Of a DNA stretch of 64,000 bases, positions 1 to 8,660 are shown in pieces. Each line of letters starts with the position of its first letter. The first letter of the stretch is position 1. Origin of the DNA: Zetaproteobacteria bacterium CG06_land_8_20_14_3_00_59_53 (lineage in GTDB: Bacteria > Pseudomonadota > Zetaproteobacteria > Mariprofundales > Mariprofundaceae); contig PEWE01000012.1 of NCBI GenBank assembly GCA_002779605.1, forward strand, positions 62,001 to 126,000, read 5' to 3'. Under the pieces are notes generated by a model that searched no databases, was not told the origin of the DNA, and saw nothing but the letters and a program-made list of their open reading frames with translations. Position numbers and translations under genes: made by a program.

Positions 1-12
1 GTTTAAGCATCC

Positions 13-1014
13 TCAATCGGAACGCCAAAGCGAACGCGGCATAAGCAGACGGTACAACAGATGCAATCCAGCAGCGGAAAAGATGATTCCCGGGGATTTC
101 AGCAACTCCTTAAACGCACTTCCCCGACTGAAAAATGGTTCGTAACCGCTATGTGCACACAGGTGCAGACCGACCAGACGCAGCTGGTAGGTTGTGAGCA
201 GACTGCGTGCCGTCGCCTGATCGGTCAGATGAAGATGACGCCGATTGACCCGGAAGATTTCGCGCATGGTTTTGTCCAGATCAGCCTGTGTTTTGGCTCC
301 CGCATGGACCCTGAAACGGGCCAGTGATCGATTCATGTATTCAACAGGGGCGGCCTGCAACATCCGGAACATCCAGTCCTTATCGAAGGCATAATGCAGA
401 CTTTCATCCAGCGGCCCGGCTGCATCCAGCACAGTCTTCGGCACGAAAGTGCCAGGCTGATGCCACATCCAGCTTCCGTCCATCGGCCTGAGCATATGTT
501 CCACATCAACATGGTGCATGCGCTGGACACCCAACTCAGCTTCATCAGAAAATTCTTCAACATCGCCCAGTAGAATCGCTGATGGGTTTTCAGCATGGGC
601 AATCGCTACTTCTCTCAGGGTATCCGGGAAATAATAATCGTCGCTGTTGATCCATGCCACGATATCGCCATCGGCCATGGCAAAGCCCTTGTTGATGGCA
701 TGTGTCTGCCCGCGATCCCTTTCGCTGACCCAGTACGACAACCACGGCTCGTACCGCCGAATCACATCAACGGTCTGATCCGAACTTCCGCCATCCATGA
801 TGATGAATTGCAGGTTCGGATACCCCTGCAGAAGCACCGAACGGATGGCCTCCTCGATATATTGGCCCTGATTATAAGACGGGGTCACCACGGTGATGCG
901 CGGCCATGGGCTGCCGTCCGGCATACTCCCGGGAAACAAGGCCTCAGCCCCCTCCCACGGCCATCCTCGCCCTTTCGAGACAGGCCCGGGCCATTGCAGT
1001 CCACCTACTTCCAT
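13..1014 (-). CDS. Family 2 glycosyltransferase
   Basis: Likely transfers an activated sugar onto a growing surface glycan at the cytoplasmic face of the inner membrane. The protein has 333 residues. The GT-A nucleotide-sugar fold begins near residue 39 with ITVVTPSYNQG, then FIIMDGGSSDQT and a DSD-like metal motif in WINSDDYYF, all typical of family 2. There is no membrane anchor, so it is probably soluble or peripheral. An internal ATG at 924 would start the protein just before the conserved fold, so the first 30 residues may not be translated. It is the last gene of the glycan operon that begins with wzm/wzt at about 7.2 kb. The sugar specificity cannot be read from sequence. Confidence 0.85.
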   Translation of the reverse strand: MEVGGLQWPGPVSKGRGWPWEGAEALFPGSMPDGSPWPRITVVTPSYNQGQYIEEAIRSVLLQGYPNLQFIIMDGGSSDQTVDVIRRYEPWLSYWVSERDRGQTHAINKGFAMADGDIVAWINSDDYYFPDTLREVAIAHAENPSAILLGDVEEFSDEAELGVQRMHHVDVEHMLRPMDGSWMWHQPGTFVPKTVLDAAGPLDESLHYAFDKDWMFRMLQAAPVEYMNRSLARFRVHAGAKTQADLDKTMREIFRVNRRHLHLTDQATARSLLTTYQLRLVGLHLCAHSGYEPFFSRGSAFKELLKSPGIIFSAAGLHLLYRLLMPRSLWRSD

Positions 1015-1064
1015 ACCCTACTCACCGATCGCATCAGAAAAACATCCCCCGGAACGCTGCTCGT

Positions 1065-1913
1065 TCAGCGGGGCTGCACATTCATCCTCCTGAGAAAAGG
1101 GTACGATTTTACTGAAAGCTTCTCGTACAACCGTGTCAGGCCTGTAACCCTGACATCCTTGGTTTTCTCATAGACCTGCGCATATTTCACCGAATCCGTT
1201 TGCTTCAACCCCATCTGGCCGAGGATGGCCGGAAAGCTGTAGCGGAAATGAAAAACGCTTGGCAGATGACATTTGATAACGGGAAAGAAACAGTTCGCCA
1301 TGTAATATACGCCCCCCTGCTTAAGATGGGACGAAGTCCTCTCCACCTCAACAAGAGGGTCCGGCAGATGTTCAAAAACATCCACTGCGATCATGGCATC
1401 GTATTCGCCATCGAAATCCGACCTGTATGTCAAGTTCGGGATGGATTTTGATAACTCCAGGGCAACGGTTGTAGGATGAGGCTCGATAACATCGACCTGC
1501 GTGTCCGGACACCGGCTGGCCACCATGCGGGCAAGACCGCCATAGCCACCTCCGAAATCGGCAAGGCGCCGCGGGGCGTGTTTGGCAATCGCATCGACAA
1601 AGGCCTCACGGTTCTGCATGGACTCTTCATGCTGTTCGATGAACAGTCCGATCAGGAGCCAGACCGGATGATTATAAAATGCCCCGATGCGCTCCCAATC
1701 AAGCTTGTGGTTGTTGCAACCCAGCGAGTCCCATACAAAATCCAGTATCGCCCAGCTCTGCTCCAGATTGGGCGGATTTCCGGTGATTTGGATGAGCGAC
1801 TTGATGATCTTGCGTTGCTCGGATGTCGCGCACTCAGGAATTTTAATCAATGCAAACTCTCCTTCGACAAGACCAAATAGACCCTGCACCCATACTGCTT
1901 CGTGAGTATCCAT
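1065..1913 (-). CDS. Class I SAM-dependent methyltransferase
   Basis: This 282-residue protein probably methylates a sugar of the exported glycan. Motif I of the Rossmann methyltransferase fold is clear (LADFGGGYGGLARM, about residue 118), followed by the acidic ribose-binding loop DVIEPHP and a motif IV-like segment AVDVFEHLPDP. The N-terminal 110 residues resemble the helical extension seen in putative sugar O-methyltransferases. It sits between two glycosyltransferase genes on the same strand. Methylation can cap a chain and signal export in Wzm/Wzt systems of the WbdD type, but that function here is inference from neighbours. The sugar target is unknown. Confidence 0.8.
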   Translation of the reverse strand: MDTHEAVWVQGLFGLVEGEFALIKIPECATSEQRKIIKSLIQITGNPPNLEQSWAILDFVWDSLGCNNHKLDWERIGAFYNHPVWLLIGLFIEQHEESMQNREAFVDAIAKHAPRRLADFGGGYGGLARMVASRCPDTQVDVIEPHPTTVALELSKSIPNLTYRSDFDGEYDAMIAVDVFEHLPDPLVEVERTSSHLKQGGVYYMANCFFPVIKCHLPSVFHFRYSFPAILGQMGLKQTDSVKYAQVYEKTKDVRVTGLTRLYEKLSVKSYPFLRRMNVQPR

Positions 1914-1967
1914 GAATCAATTTCCCGGCGCAACCGGCGCCCGCAGAAACGCATAAGGACCGGCGAA

Positions 1968-3224
1968 TCACCCGGATAACATGCTTTTATACAAGTCCAG
2001 ATAGCGTTCCGCCTGAAGCCGCAATCCGAATTCATTTTCGACGACCTGCCTGCACTGCATCGCCATGAACCGCCGCTCTCCAGGTTCGCGCAGCACCCGT
2101 TCGATACATTCACGCAGGGCAACAACATCACCTGCAGGGGCCAGCAACCCCGTAACACCCGGACGCACCATGTCGGGAATGCCCCCTGCATCGAACCCGA
2201 CTACCGGCGTACCGCATGCCATAGCCTCCAGCGCCGTCTGCCCGAATGCTTCCTGCAGAGAGGGAATCACGAATATATCTGCGGCACTATAGATTGCTGA
2301 CATGATCCGGTCGTTTTTCAGATGCCCGACATGCAGATGCCTGATGCCCCCATCCAACACCGGCGTTCCCCCACCGATTGTCAGCAGAAAAACCTTGTCT
2401 TTCCCGTTCAGGCTATTGAGCGCCTGCACCAACTCGTCAAATCCCTTGCGTCGGTTTGTCACAGAATCGGCTGCAAACAGAATCACCTGAACATTATCCG
2501 GTATACCGAGGGCTGATCTCATACCCTGTCCATCCCGGGGGCTGAAAGACTCTGTATCCAGACCAAGCGGAATCAAACTGACAGGGACATCCGCAAACAG
2601 CGAGCTTTCCTCAACCTGTCGTCGCATCCACTGACTGGTCGCCACGACATGCAGCATTCCCGGCGCTGCTGATGACAAGGCATCTCTTTTCCTTTTCCAA
2701 ACACCATGAGACAAATCATCAGCCTGTGAAGAACCGAGTTGCGGACAAGCTCCACAGGCTTCCCTGAAGCGCTCGCATTGCAGATTATAGTGACAACCGC
2801 CTGTGAAGGCGTGCATATCGTGCATCGTCCATACCACCGGCTTGCGTACCGCCGAAAAAAAGGTCGTATAATCGATGAAGCCTGATATCCAGTGAAGATT
2901 CACAACATCACAGGGCGGCATCTGCTGCACAACGTCATGACAGTAAACGGAGCGGTCATCACTGAACAGCTCAAGCCCCTCGGGACGCCCGCCACGATAA
3001 GCCGCAAAAGCGCGTTCAATCTCGTTGCCTCGCATTCTTCCTTTAATTCTGGACAGCAGGCTGCGCGAGGCCCGGAAACGGAAAACATTCCCATATTCAG
3101 CACGGCCCTCGGCAAGCGTATACACCAAGGAGGTGCAACCCAGCTGTAAAAGCCCGTCATGCAACCGCTCAACGGCCCGGGCTGCTCCGCCATCCAGCAG
3201 GGTATTAACATGCGTGACTTTCAA
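1968..3224 (-). CDS. Family 4 glycosyltransferase
   Basis: This 418-residue retaining GT-B glycosyltransferase probably adds a sugar during assembly of the exported glycan. The N-terminal acceptor domain starts MKVTHVNTLLDGGAARAVERL, as in WcaC/WcaL-like enzymes. The C-terminal nucleotide-sugar domain carries RRKGFDELVQAL and the E-x7-E motif region EAFGQTALEAMACGTPVV followed by GGIPD. A mid-protein segment rich in cysteine (CHYNLQCERFREACGACPQL) is often seen in this subgroup. It lies in the minus-strand run between the methyltransferase and the sulfotransferases. Donor and linkage cannot be assigned. Confidence 0.85.
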   Translation of the reverse strand: MKVTHVNTLLDGGAARAVERLHDGLLQLGCTSLVYTLAEGRAEYGNVFRFRASRSLLSRIKGRMRGNEIERAFAAYRGGRPEGLELFSDDRSVYCHDVVQQMPPCDVVNLHWISGFIDYTTFFSAVRKPVVWTMHDMHAFTGGCHYNLQCERFREACGACPQLGSSQADDLSHGVWKRKRDALSSAAPGMLHVVATSQWMRRQVEESSLFADVPVSLIPLGLDTESFSPRDGQGMRSALGIPDNVQVILFAADSVTNRRKGFDELVQALNSLNGKDKVFLLTIGGGTPVLDGGIRHLHVGHLKNDRIMSAIYSAADIFVIPSLQEAFGQTALEAMACGTPVVGFDAGGIPDMVRPGVTGLLAPAGDVVALRECIERVLREPGERRFMAMQCRQVVENEFGLRLQAERYLDLYKSMLSG

Positions 3225-3320
3225 GGATGTGAATCTCCATGCAGGCTATGGTTGGACAGGCATGTTTCAGTCATCGGACACCGCAAGAAGACTGCAGAAG
3301 ATGCAACCGGAACCTGCATC

Positions 3321-4244
3321 TCAGTCAAGCCAGGCAGACAGGTCCTTGCCTGTCATCCGTTGGGTGGCCTGGATATCGGAGCGATAAGCTTCTGCAAGGC
3401 GGGCACGCACCGCGTCGTCTATTTTCGGCCACTTCAACTTGAATAGCGAGATATTCAGATCGAACAGAATCTCGGCCAGATGGCCCCTCCGGGTGTGTCT
3501 GTAACGATGCTTCAGGCGCGACAGAAGGAAATGCAACCTGATGGATGCAGGACGGTATTCTGCCTTGTTATGCACCTTTATTTCAGGTTCAAAGCTATCA
3601 TCAACGCCAAGAAATGCATAAACCTCGCGCGTTGTCTCGAGAGGCTTCCTGTAAAGGTCATCCAGAAGAATCACTTTGATCTGACTGGCAGGAAAAACTC
3701 CGAAATATCTGGCCAGCTGCTCTGAATACAGGCCGGACTCAAAATACAAATAGTCATAGAAGGTATGCGGATTGCCAGAAAAAAACTCTGCATCGGTCCT
3801 TCTGTCAGGCTCTTTTTCCAGCGCAGCCTCGAAACTGGTCAGCCATTCGTGACCATGATTCACCATCCACCGGTAAAGCGAATAGGCACGCCCCACCGGA
3901 TTGCGAAGAATAACTATTACCTTGGCATCCGGAACCACTCTTTGAATCCACGCGGCAGATTCCGGGTAGGTCAAATAGGTGGTTGACGCCTCCCCCACAG
4001 CCTTGCAATCGCCAGCATCGCTGAACAAATCAAGATACCGGTCTTCCTGCCCTTCATGGTGGTGAACACCATTGATTTTGCAGAAGAAAGCAGGCTCTTT
4101 CATGCGTATATCTTCGGGCATGAAAATATCCGGATGCTGTTTAAGATACATCCATAAGGAAGTCGAACCGGACTTGGCTGCTCCTACGATGAAAAAATTC
4201 GGATAGGCAGGGGTACCACCCTTATCCACATCATTCACTTCCAA
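3321..4244 (-). CDS. Sulfotransferase (PAPS-dependent, carbohydrate type)
   Basis: This 307-residue enzyme probably moves sulfate from PAPS to a sugar hydroxyl. The 5'-phosphosulfate loop is FFIVGAAKSGSTSLW near residue 20, and the 3'-phosphate-binding segment VIVILRNPVGRAYSLY with Arg and Ser appears near residue 120, both characteristic of the heparan-sulfate/NodH sulfotransferase fold. It begins inside the end of the neighbouring sulfotransferase (14-base overlap), so the two are probably translationally coupled. Two adjacent sulfotransferases in a Wzm/Wzt operon suggest a sulfated polysaccharide. The acceptor is not known. Confidence 0.85.
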   Translation of the reverse strand: MEVNDVDKGGTPAYPNFFIVGAAKSGSTSLWMYLKQHPDIFMPEDIRMKEPAFFCKINGVHHHEGQEDRYLDLFSDAGDCKAVGEASTTYLTYPESAAWIQRVVPDAKVIVILRNPVGRAYSLYRWMVNHGHEWLTSFEAALEKEPDRRTDAEFFSGNPHTFYDYLYFESGLYSEQLARYFGVFPASQIKVILLDDLYRKPLETTREVYAFLGVDDSFEPEIKVHNKAEYRPASIRLHFLLSRLKHRYRHTRRGHLAEILFDLNISLFKLKWPKIDDAVRARLAEAYRSDIQATQRMTGKDLSAWLD

Positions 4245-5004
4245 CGGAATACCCCATTTTTTTCATCACATCGGCATCTTCTCGCCGCTTGAATGCATCC
4301 CACTCGGCCTCTCCAAAGCACGCCATCCACTCTCCGGACTGTCCTTTGCGAACGAAGGCTTCAACCTTGTTTTCAGATGCGAACTTCCTGCCTTTTTCCT
4401 TCTCGATTCGTTTCATGCTATCAAATGCCGAAGCCCCAACGGCTTTTTTAATCATTTCATCCGAAACCCTTAAGCCAATAAAATCGCTCATGCGCCGCAA
4501 TTCGGCCTCTGGCGCTGCCAGCAGATCCTCATACCGGATCAAAAGAAAGTCAGGTCCGGCAGCCAGCTTCGAATTCATCCAGGACGACACATGCACACTC
4601 CAGCGATCGAATTTTGATTCGAATCGATCGATGAATTCCGCAAGACTCCACTTCTCCTCCAGCGTAGGCAGGGAAAATTTATGATAAGAGATGTACATAT
4701 CCCGTGGATCACGGACAATATAGATTACACGCCGGAAATCCGGGTTGAAAACCTGATGGCTCTTGAAAACAATGGGCCCGGAGAATGGTTGCCGGTTCCC
4801 GTCCCAGCGTTCCCATTCCGGGCACAGGTCATGAACCGAGTGAAAATCCACAGGGGCCTCGCCCTGCTCGCGCAACAGGTTTCCGATCAGAAAACGCACC
4901 CAGGTATTGCCCGACTTCGGATAAGAGACAAGAAAAACATCATCTTTTTTCGGCTTGCGGCACCCCTTCAGCCTGGCCGCCACGGCACTCAAAAACCTTC
5001 GCAA
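4231..5004 (-). CDS. Second sulfotransferase (sulfotransferase 1-like)
   Basis: The PAPS-binding loop VFLVSYPKSGNTWVRF and the 3'-phosphate motif YIVRDPRDMYISYHKFS mark a family 1-type sulfotransferase. The reading frame is open back to an ATG at 5064, but that start would overlap wzt by 76 bases. A TTG at 5004, preceded by a GAAGGGTGG ribosome-binding-like stretch, gives a 257-residue protein that begins shortly before the fold. Another TTG at 4992 overlaps the wzt stop. The true start is therefore uncertain. Its sequence motifs differ from those of the adjacent sulfotransferase, so the two may sulfate different positions or substrates. Confidence 0.8.
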   Translation of the reverse strand: MRRFLSAVAARLKGCRKPKKDDVFLVSYPKSGNTWVRFLIGNLLREQGEAPVDFHSVHDLCPEWERWDGNRQPFSGPIVFKSHQVFNPDFRRVIYIVRDPRDMYISYHKFSLPTLEEKWSLAEFIDRFESKFDRWSVHVSSWMNSKLAAGPDFLLIRYEDLLAAPEAELRRMSDFIGLRVSDEMIKKAVGASAFDSMKRIEKEKGRKFASENKVEAFVRKGQSGEWMACFGEAEWDAFKRREDADVMKKMGYSVGSE

Positions 5005-6278
5005 TGAACACCACCCTTCTTTTTCATGCTCCAGACAAGCTTCGGTGCCACAACACCGGCCCACTTTTCTTTATAAAAGGATCCGCCGGCACCAGAGCCG
5101 ACAACTTGAGCACGCAGATATTCCCGACCTTCAATCAATACCCGAACCCCGGGAATGCCTGCATGAACCCTTATCATATAGCCGCCCTGATTCAACAGAT
5201 TCTCCGGTATTCTACACTTCGCCACATACCGGCCGGGAAGCAGTGTGGTCTCTCCCGTCTGATGGTGATCGGTTGTTGTAAACGCCACGACCCCGTCCTG
5301 AGTGACGAACTGGAGGTTCAATCGCATGCCCCTCAACGGCTCGAATACCTCATAGGCAATTTCCACATCCATCACTGCGGCTGCATCGAATATGGACTGG
5401 GCGTTCCCATGGGCATCCAGCAGGCGAATCCCTCTGAGGCAAATCTCTTTACCGCCGGGAGCCTGATCCCCTTCCCACTGCACCTCTCCCTCTTCAGTTT
5501 CAATGCCGGATGAGAAATATGCTTCGACAACCTCGCCAACGTCTCCGTCCAACTCCACCGAGCCTGATGACAGCAGGATACAACGACTGCACAGAGATCG
5601 AATCATGCCCATATTGTGACTAACAAAAAGAACGGTCCGCCCCTCCCTTCCGACGTCCTGCATCTTGCCCAGACATTTTTTCTGAAAGGCTGCATCACCA
5701 ACTGCCAGCACCTCGTCCACAACCAGAATTTCCGGTTCAAGATGTGCCGCCACAGCAAAAGCAAGGCGGACATACATGCCGCTGGAGTATCGCTTTACGG
5801 GTGTATCGAGAAATTTCTCCACCTCGGCAAATTCAACAATCGCATCAAACTTGTCCAGAATCTCCCGGCGCGACATCCCCAGAATAGCGCCGTTCAAGAA
5901 AATGTTTTCCCGGCCTGTCAGCTCCGGATGAAATCCGGTCCCGACTTCCAGCAAGCTCGACACCCTGCCACGCATCTCGATCCGCCCCTCTGTAGGATCG
6001 GTGATGCGGCTCAGGATTTTCAACAGGGTGCTCTTTCCCGCACCATTGCGGCCAATAATACCGACGACCTCACCCGGCTTGATCTGGAAATTCACTTCCT
6101 TGAGCGCCCAGAACGAATCCCCGTCAGCACCTTCGCCCTGCAGCCTCTTCAGCCGCCTGAATGGTGCGCTCAATGCGCCGGTCAGCATCTCCCGAAAGCT
6201 TTCATTACCGCTCTCTGCGCCGCCGAGCACATATTGCTTACCGAGACCGGACACCCGTATCGCAGAACAATCAGACAC
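4989..6278 (-). CDS. wzt: Polysaccharide ABC exporter ATPase (Wzt-like)
   Basis: This ATPase powers export of an undecaprenol-linked polysaccharide across the inner membrane with the adjacent Wzm permease. The 429-residue protein has a Walker A loop GRNGAGKST (about 76-84), a signature region YSSGMYVRLAF and Walker B ILVVDEVLAVGD, as in the TagH/RfbE/Wzt subfamily. About 180 residues follow the ATPase domain and form a beta-rich C-terminal domain like that of Wzt proteins, which recognises the chemically capped chain end. The gene lies 32 bases downstream of wzm. The presence of the C-terminal domain together with a methyltransferase in the operon favours a capped-chain export mechanism (inference). 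Confidence 0.9.
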   Translation of the reverse strand: MSDCSAIRVSGLGKQYVLGGAESGNESFREMLTGALSAPFRRLKRLQGEGADGDSFWALKEVNFQIKPGEVVGIIGRNGAGKSTLLKILSRITDPTEGRIEMRGRVSSLLEVGTGFHPELTGRENIFLNGAILGMSRREILDKFDAIVEFAEVEKFLDTPVKRYSSGMYVRLAFAVAAHLEPEILVVDEVLAVGDAAFQKKCLGKMQDVGREGRTVLFVSHNMGMIRSLCSRCILLSSGSVELDGDVGEVVEAYFSSGIETEEGEVQWEGDQAPGGKEICLRGIRLLDAHGNAQSIFDAAAVMDVEIAYEVFEPLRGMRLNLQFVTQDGVVAFTTTDHHQTGETTLLPGRYVAKCRIPENLLNQGGYMIRVHAGIPGVRVLIEGREYLRAQVVGSGAGGSFYKEKWAGVVAPKLVWSMKKKGGVHCEGF

Positions 6279-6310
6279 TTCTCACCCCTTGATTCACAAC
6301 TGCGCTCACT

Positions 6311-7183
6311 CTAGATGATATCTGCAAAGCGTCTCTCCACGCGCTCAAAATAAGCTACGGCCCAGACAAAAAGAATGATTCCCACCAACAGTGAAATACC
6401 GATTGAAGGCAGATCAAATGGCCGCCCCAGAAATGCTGATCTGAACGCTTCGATCACACCGGCCATAGGATTGAGATAAACCAGCCATTGCCATTTTTCA
6501 GGGACAAGACTTGCCGGATAAACAACCGGCGTAGCGTACATCCAAATCTGAATCAAAAACGGAACTACAAATCGAAAGTCCCGATAGGCGACCGTCAAGG
6601 CTGAAAGCAAGACTCCCACCCCAAGCGCAATAAATACAACGGCAAGCAACAGAGCAGGAGCCAACAGAAGATGGGCCGACCAGCCGACCCCATACCACAG
6701 CATCAGGGCAAACAGCACGACGGTAGAAATCATCAAATCGATCAATCCGCCCCCTATTGCGGCAAGGGGAATAATCACTCGCGGGAAATATACCTTGCTA
6801 ACCATATTGGCTGAGTTCACCAGAGAAATAGAAGATGCACTCACCGCATTGGCAAAGAAAGTCCAGGGAAGCAAGGCGGCAAACACAAAAATAGCATAGG
6901 GATAACCATCCGATGGTATCTTCGCCAGACCGCCGAAAATCACTGTAAAAATCAGCATCGTCAGAACAGGTTGTAAAACAGCCCAGACGACGCCCAAAAC
7001 CGTCTGTTTGTATCGCACCTTGATATCCCGCTGTACCAGAACAAGGAACAGCTCCCGGTATGCCCAGAGCTCCCTGAAATTAAGCGCCCGCCAACCTTTT
7101 GCAGGCTCGATCACTGTCAGGTGTTCATGGCCGAAATAGACCTCCTGCAGTGTGTCTGCTCCAGATGAATCTTTCGTCGCCAT
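6311..7183 (-). CDS. wzm: Polysaccharide ABC exporter permease (Wzm-like)
   Basis: This 290-residue ABC-2 type membrane protein has about six hydrophobic helices and the N-terminal amphipathic motif RELFLVLVQRDIKVRYKQT typical of Wzm/KpsM/TagG permeases. It forms the inner-membrane channel for the glycan handled by Wzt. It is the first gene of the minus-strand operon and starts with ATG at 7183 behind a GGTGGTGTA leader. A small inverted repeat lies in the leader about 20-45 bases upstream. Confidence 0.9.
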   Translation of the reverse strand: MATKDSSGADTLQEVYFGHEHLTVIEPAKGWRALNFRELWAYRELFLVLVQRDIKVRYKQTVLGVVWAVLQPVLTMLIFTVIFGGLAKIPSDGYPYAIFVFAALLPWTFFANAVSASSISLVNSANMVSKVYFPRVIIPLAAIGGGLIDLMISTVVLFALMLWYGVGWSAHLLLAPALLLAVVFIALGVGVLLSALTVAYRDFRFVVPFLIQIWMYATPVVYPASLVPEKWQWLVYLNPMAGVIEAFRSAFLGRPFDLPSIGISLLVGIILFVWAVAYFERVERRFADII

Positions 7184-7199
7184 TACACCACCCTAAAGA

Positions 7200-7226
7200 A
7201 GTTGCCTTTCCCCGTACAGGGCAACT
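7200..7226 (-). other. Inverted repeat in the wzm leader
   Basis: AGTTGCC at 7200-7206 and GGCAACT at 7220-7226 are perfect 7-base arms around a 13-base loop, 17 bases upstream of the wzm start. No T-run follows on the minus strand, so it is not a classical terminator. It could be an mRNA leader hairpin or a protein-binding site. No JUMPstart/ops element was seen. Confidence 0.35.
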
Positions 7227-7281
7227 GTAGTGCCTCAATAGAGAAAAGACATCTGCTTTGATTGAGTAGATTCCAGCCTGA

Positions 7282-7704
7282 CTACAGTCCGAGGCGGGGA
7301 AAATGGGCGGCATATCGGGCAATCCATTCTGTTGCAGCTTCTTCACTGGAAATGTCACGCCCGTCTATGTCACGCACCCGGCTACGGTAATCTTCGATCT
7401 GACAGATCTGCTGCACCATACGCATACGGAACACCTCTCCGATATCTTCAAACACGATACCGATCAGCCATTCCGTACCCTTCCCCGAACATCGTATCAC
7501 GCGCCCGGTGATACCGATGTGCTCAGCCAATCTCGGAACGCGAACCTCGACCTTCACACCAATAGCTATCGGCCAGTGAAATGAGAATGCGAGACCACCC
7601 GAACTGATGTCAGTGACGCAGACAGATTCCCGATTCCCTGCCAGCAAACGGACCTCAATCGGAATTGAGGACGGATGGCGAACGAATTGGCGCTTTTCAA
7701 GCAT
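7282..7704 (-). CDS. PilZ domain protein
   Basis: This 140-residue single-domain PilZ protein is a likely cyclic-di-GMP receptor. The conserved elements are present: RQFVRHPSS (an RxxxR-type motif near residues 4-8) and DISSGGLAFSF (the D/NxSxxG motif), then a beta-barrel segment. I chose ATG 7704, immediately before EKRQFVRH. The frame is open further upstream to 7752, but that stretch does not look coding. It is divergent from sixA and upstream of the glycan operon on the same strand, with a stop-to-start gap of about 100 bases. It might tune polysaccharide output, but nothing in the sequence proves this. Confidence 0.85.
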   Translation of the reverse strand: MLEKRQFVRHPSSIPIEVRLLAGNRESVCVTDISSGGLAFSFHWPIAIGVKVEVRVPRLAEHIGITGRVIRCSGKGTEWLIGIVFEDIGEVFRMRMVQQICQIEDYRSRVRDIDGRDISSEEAATEWIARYAAHFPRLGL

Positions 7705-7787
7705 AGTCAGCGATAACCGCAATAAACATGCCAGAACTGTGATGCAGATCACTGGTGAAGACTCAACCGAATGTCCATGCTTGGCCG

Positions 7788-8279
7788 ATGATGCGTCACC
7801 TGTTGCTCATCCGCCATGCCAAGTCCGATTGGGGCGATGCTTCGTTATCGGATTTCGACAGACCGTTGAATGTGCGCGGCGAATGCGATGCGCCGATGAT
7901 GGGCGACCGGCTCGCGGCAAACGGCCCGCGGATCGATCGCATGATCAGCAGCCCGGCACGACGCGCCAGAAGTACGGCGGAAGCCATCGCACGCAGCATT
8001 TCTTTTCCTGCTCATGAAATCGACTTGATGACCGAACTCTATCTGGCCAGCCCGGCCTTGATGCAGGACGTCATCAGGTCCTGCCCGGACAATATCGGAG
8101 CACTGGCGCTTGTCGGCCACAATCCCGGCATCAGCGCACTTGCCAGCCAGCTTTGTGAAAAGAATCTCGGAGAGATTCCGACCTGCGCCATCGTCCATCT
8201 GTGCTGCAAGGCTGCATCATGGAGCGAGGCCACCCGCTTTGAACTGGTGGATTTCGATCACCCTAAGAAACAGGACTGA
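7788..8279 (+). CDS. sixA: SixA-type phosphohistidine phosphatase
   Basis: This 163-residue histidine phosphatase has the catalytic RHG-like motif LLLIRHAKSDWG at its N-terminus and the second catalytic histidine in LVGHNPGIS. SixA enzymes remove phosphate from histidine of HPt domains (ArcB) or from NPr of the nitrogen PTS. Two adjacent ATG codons at 7788 and 7791 precede RHLLLIRHAKS. The frame is open to 7755, but the upstream residues are not family-like. The gene is divergent from the PilZ gene. The partner phosphoprotein cannot be inferred from this window. Confidence 0.88.
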   Translation: MMRHLLLIRHAKSDWGDASLSDFDRPLNVRGECDAPMMGDRLAANGPRIDRMISSPARRARSTAEAIARSISFPAHEIDLMTELYLASPALMQDVIRSCPDNIGALALVGHNPGISALASQLCEKNLGEIPTCAIVHLCCKAASWSEATRFELVDFDHPKKQD

Positions 8280-8404
8280 CAAGCCGGCTTTGCATTTAAT
8301 AGCAGAAAAAGGACACACTGGGAATCGGCCTACTTGCAAATCTCTGTCCCAAAGGTATCGTGCGCGTCAAATTATATTTTATATAGATAGAGGTAGAATA
8401 AACC

Positions 8405-8602
8405 ATGGCAACTCCAAAACTTACCAAGAAAACCCTGACCGACATGGCCCGCGACCTGGGCATCAAGAATGCAGCCAAGGCCAAGAAAGAAGACCTGATC
8501 CACGCCATTCAGACTGCCGAGGGTAACGACGCCTGTTTCGGTCGTATTCCGAACTGCGCCATCAAGCCTTGCCTGTTCCGCGGCGACTGCATCGGCGACT
8601 AA
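8405..8602 (+). CDS. Small SAP/Rho-N-like protein with four C-terminal cysteines
   Basis: This 65-residue protein has an ATG after an AGAGGT ribosome-binding-like stretch. Residues 5-40 form a helix-extended loop-helix of the SAP/Rho N-terminal type (TLTDMARDLGIKNAAKAKKE, then DLIHAIQTAEG), which usually binds nucleic acid. Residues 44-62 contain Cys44, Cys51, Cys56 and Cys62 (C-x6-C-x4-C-x5-C), suggesting metal binding or a redox site. Similar SAP-plus-CFG...C...C...DC small proteins occur in several proteobacteria as I recall, without a firm function. A possible promoter, TTGCAA at 8334 and TATCGT at 8356, lies upstream. A strong terminator follows, so it is probably monocistronic. Confidence 0.75.
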   Translation: MATPKLTKKTLTDMARDLGIKNAAKAKKEDLIHAIQTAEGNDACFGRIPNCAIKPCLFRGDCIGD

Positions 8603-8620
8603 GCGCAAGCCATACTGAAG

Positions 8621-8654
8621 TAAAAAGGCCTCCCTGTCCGGGAGGCCTTTTTTG
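8621..8654 (+). terminator. Rho-independent terminator
   Basis: Arms AAAAAGGCCTCCC and GGGAGGCCTTTTTT flank a short loop, ending in a T-run, 20 bases after the small SAP protein. The A-tract on the other side lets it also act on the minus strand, after serS, whose stop lies at 8661. Confidence 0.92.
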
Positions 8655-8660
8655 TGTATG

